From: JABDMH01 sp965223025
GTDB taxonomy: Bacteria > Bacteroidota > Bacteroidia > Chitinophagales > Saprospiraceae
Reading direction: 5' to 3'
DNA: 64,000 nucleotides
Assembly: GCA_965223025.1 (NCBI GenBank)
Contig: CBDCVP010000023.1
Coordinates: 248,001-312,000, forward strand
Below the pieces are notes generated by a model. It was not told the DNA's origin. It saw nothing but the letters and a program-made list of their open reading frames with translations, and did not search any database. The position numbers and the translations under genes are program-made. Of this stretch, positions 63,971 through 64,000 are shown in pieces; the stretch's first letter is position 1; each line of letters opens with the position of its first letter.

Positions 63971-64000
63971 TTATTCAAGAGGTCGTTTGGTACTCTGTTC

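Larger units (their letters stand above)
63410..64000. other. Non-coding right edge with repeats and hairpins
   Basis: About 0.6 kb with no supported gene. It contains two copies of a palindromic repeat and, between them, three perfect or near-perfect hairpins, each listed separately. Confidence 0.65.

Noticed and set aside
1..64000. tRNA or rRNA genes
   Set aside because: No cloverleaf with CCA-type end or rRNA signature was noticed on either strand; a covariance search would be needed to exclude one.

Overview
The window looks like the chromosome of a marine Bacteroidota. Support comes from SusC/SusD outer-membrane pairs, a hybrid two-component regulator, SPII lipoproteins and many secreted sulfatases. 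By eye the base composition is more moderate than in most marine Flavobacteriia, so Saprospiria- or Cytophagia-like lineages are possible, but this is inference. Nearly the whole window (about 1-55.9 kb) is one large polysaccharide utilisation locus (PUL) for a sulfated, anhydrogalactose-containing red-algal galactan, most likely a carrageenan and/or an agar-type polymer.

Layout. 1-14.2 kb: end of a SusD protein, a DUF5060/TIM-barrel hydrolase, a GH117-like anhydrogalactosidase, two S1 sulfatases, a secreted aldose 1-epimerase and a GH2 beta-galactosidase split by a 1161-bp IS4-type element. 14.4-28.0 kb: a PhoD-type phosphatase (minus strand), two sulfatases, a hybrid two-component regulator, a KDPG-type aldolase overlapping a KDG-type sugar kinase, and another sulfatase. 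28.2-38.6 kb: the complete SusC/SusD pair, a GH110 alpha-galactosidase, a sulfatase and a GH127 enzyme. 39.0-45.8 kb: a cassette of cytochrome-c-like PSCyt1/DUF1549/DUF1553 protein, DUF1501 protein, sulfatase and FAD oxidoreductase. 45.8-55.9 kb: a GH106-like hydrolase (minus), an enolase-superfamily enzyme, an aldehyde dehydrogenase, an AraC regulator behind a long inverted repeat that covers its Shine-Dalgarno, and two sulfatases. 56-64 kb: the locus edge, with a YCII protein, DUF2461 protein, a decayed ECF sigma factor gene, a frameshifted agarase-like hydrolase, a beta-lactamase-fold hydrolase, an SGNH hydrolase and palindromic intergenic repeats.

How it works together (inference from families). 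SusC/SusD import sulfated galacto-oligosaccharides. Nine Cys-type S1 sulfatases remove sulfate in the periplasm. GH117/GH127 release 3,6-anhydrogalactose, and GH2/GH110 release galactose from beta and alpha linkages. Anhydrogalactose is then oxidised by the aldehyde dehydrogenase, isomerised by the enolase-family enzyme to a 2-keto-3-deoxy-galactonate-type acid, phosphorylated by the kinase and cleaved by the aldolase to pyruvate and glyceraldehyde-3-phosphate. All four steps have a candidate gene here, although they sit in two pairs 24 kb apart. No endo-acting carrageenase/agarase and no sulfatase maturase is seen in the window. Gene decay is visible at three places (GH2, ECF sigma, agarase-like).
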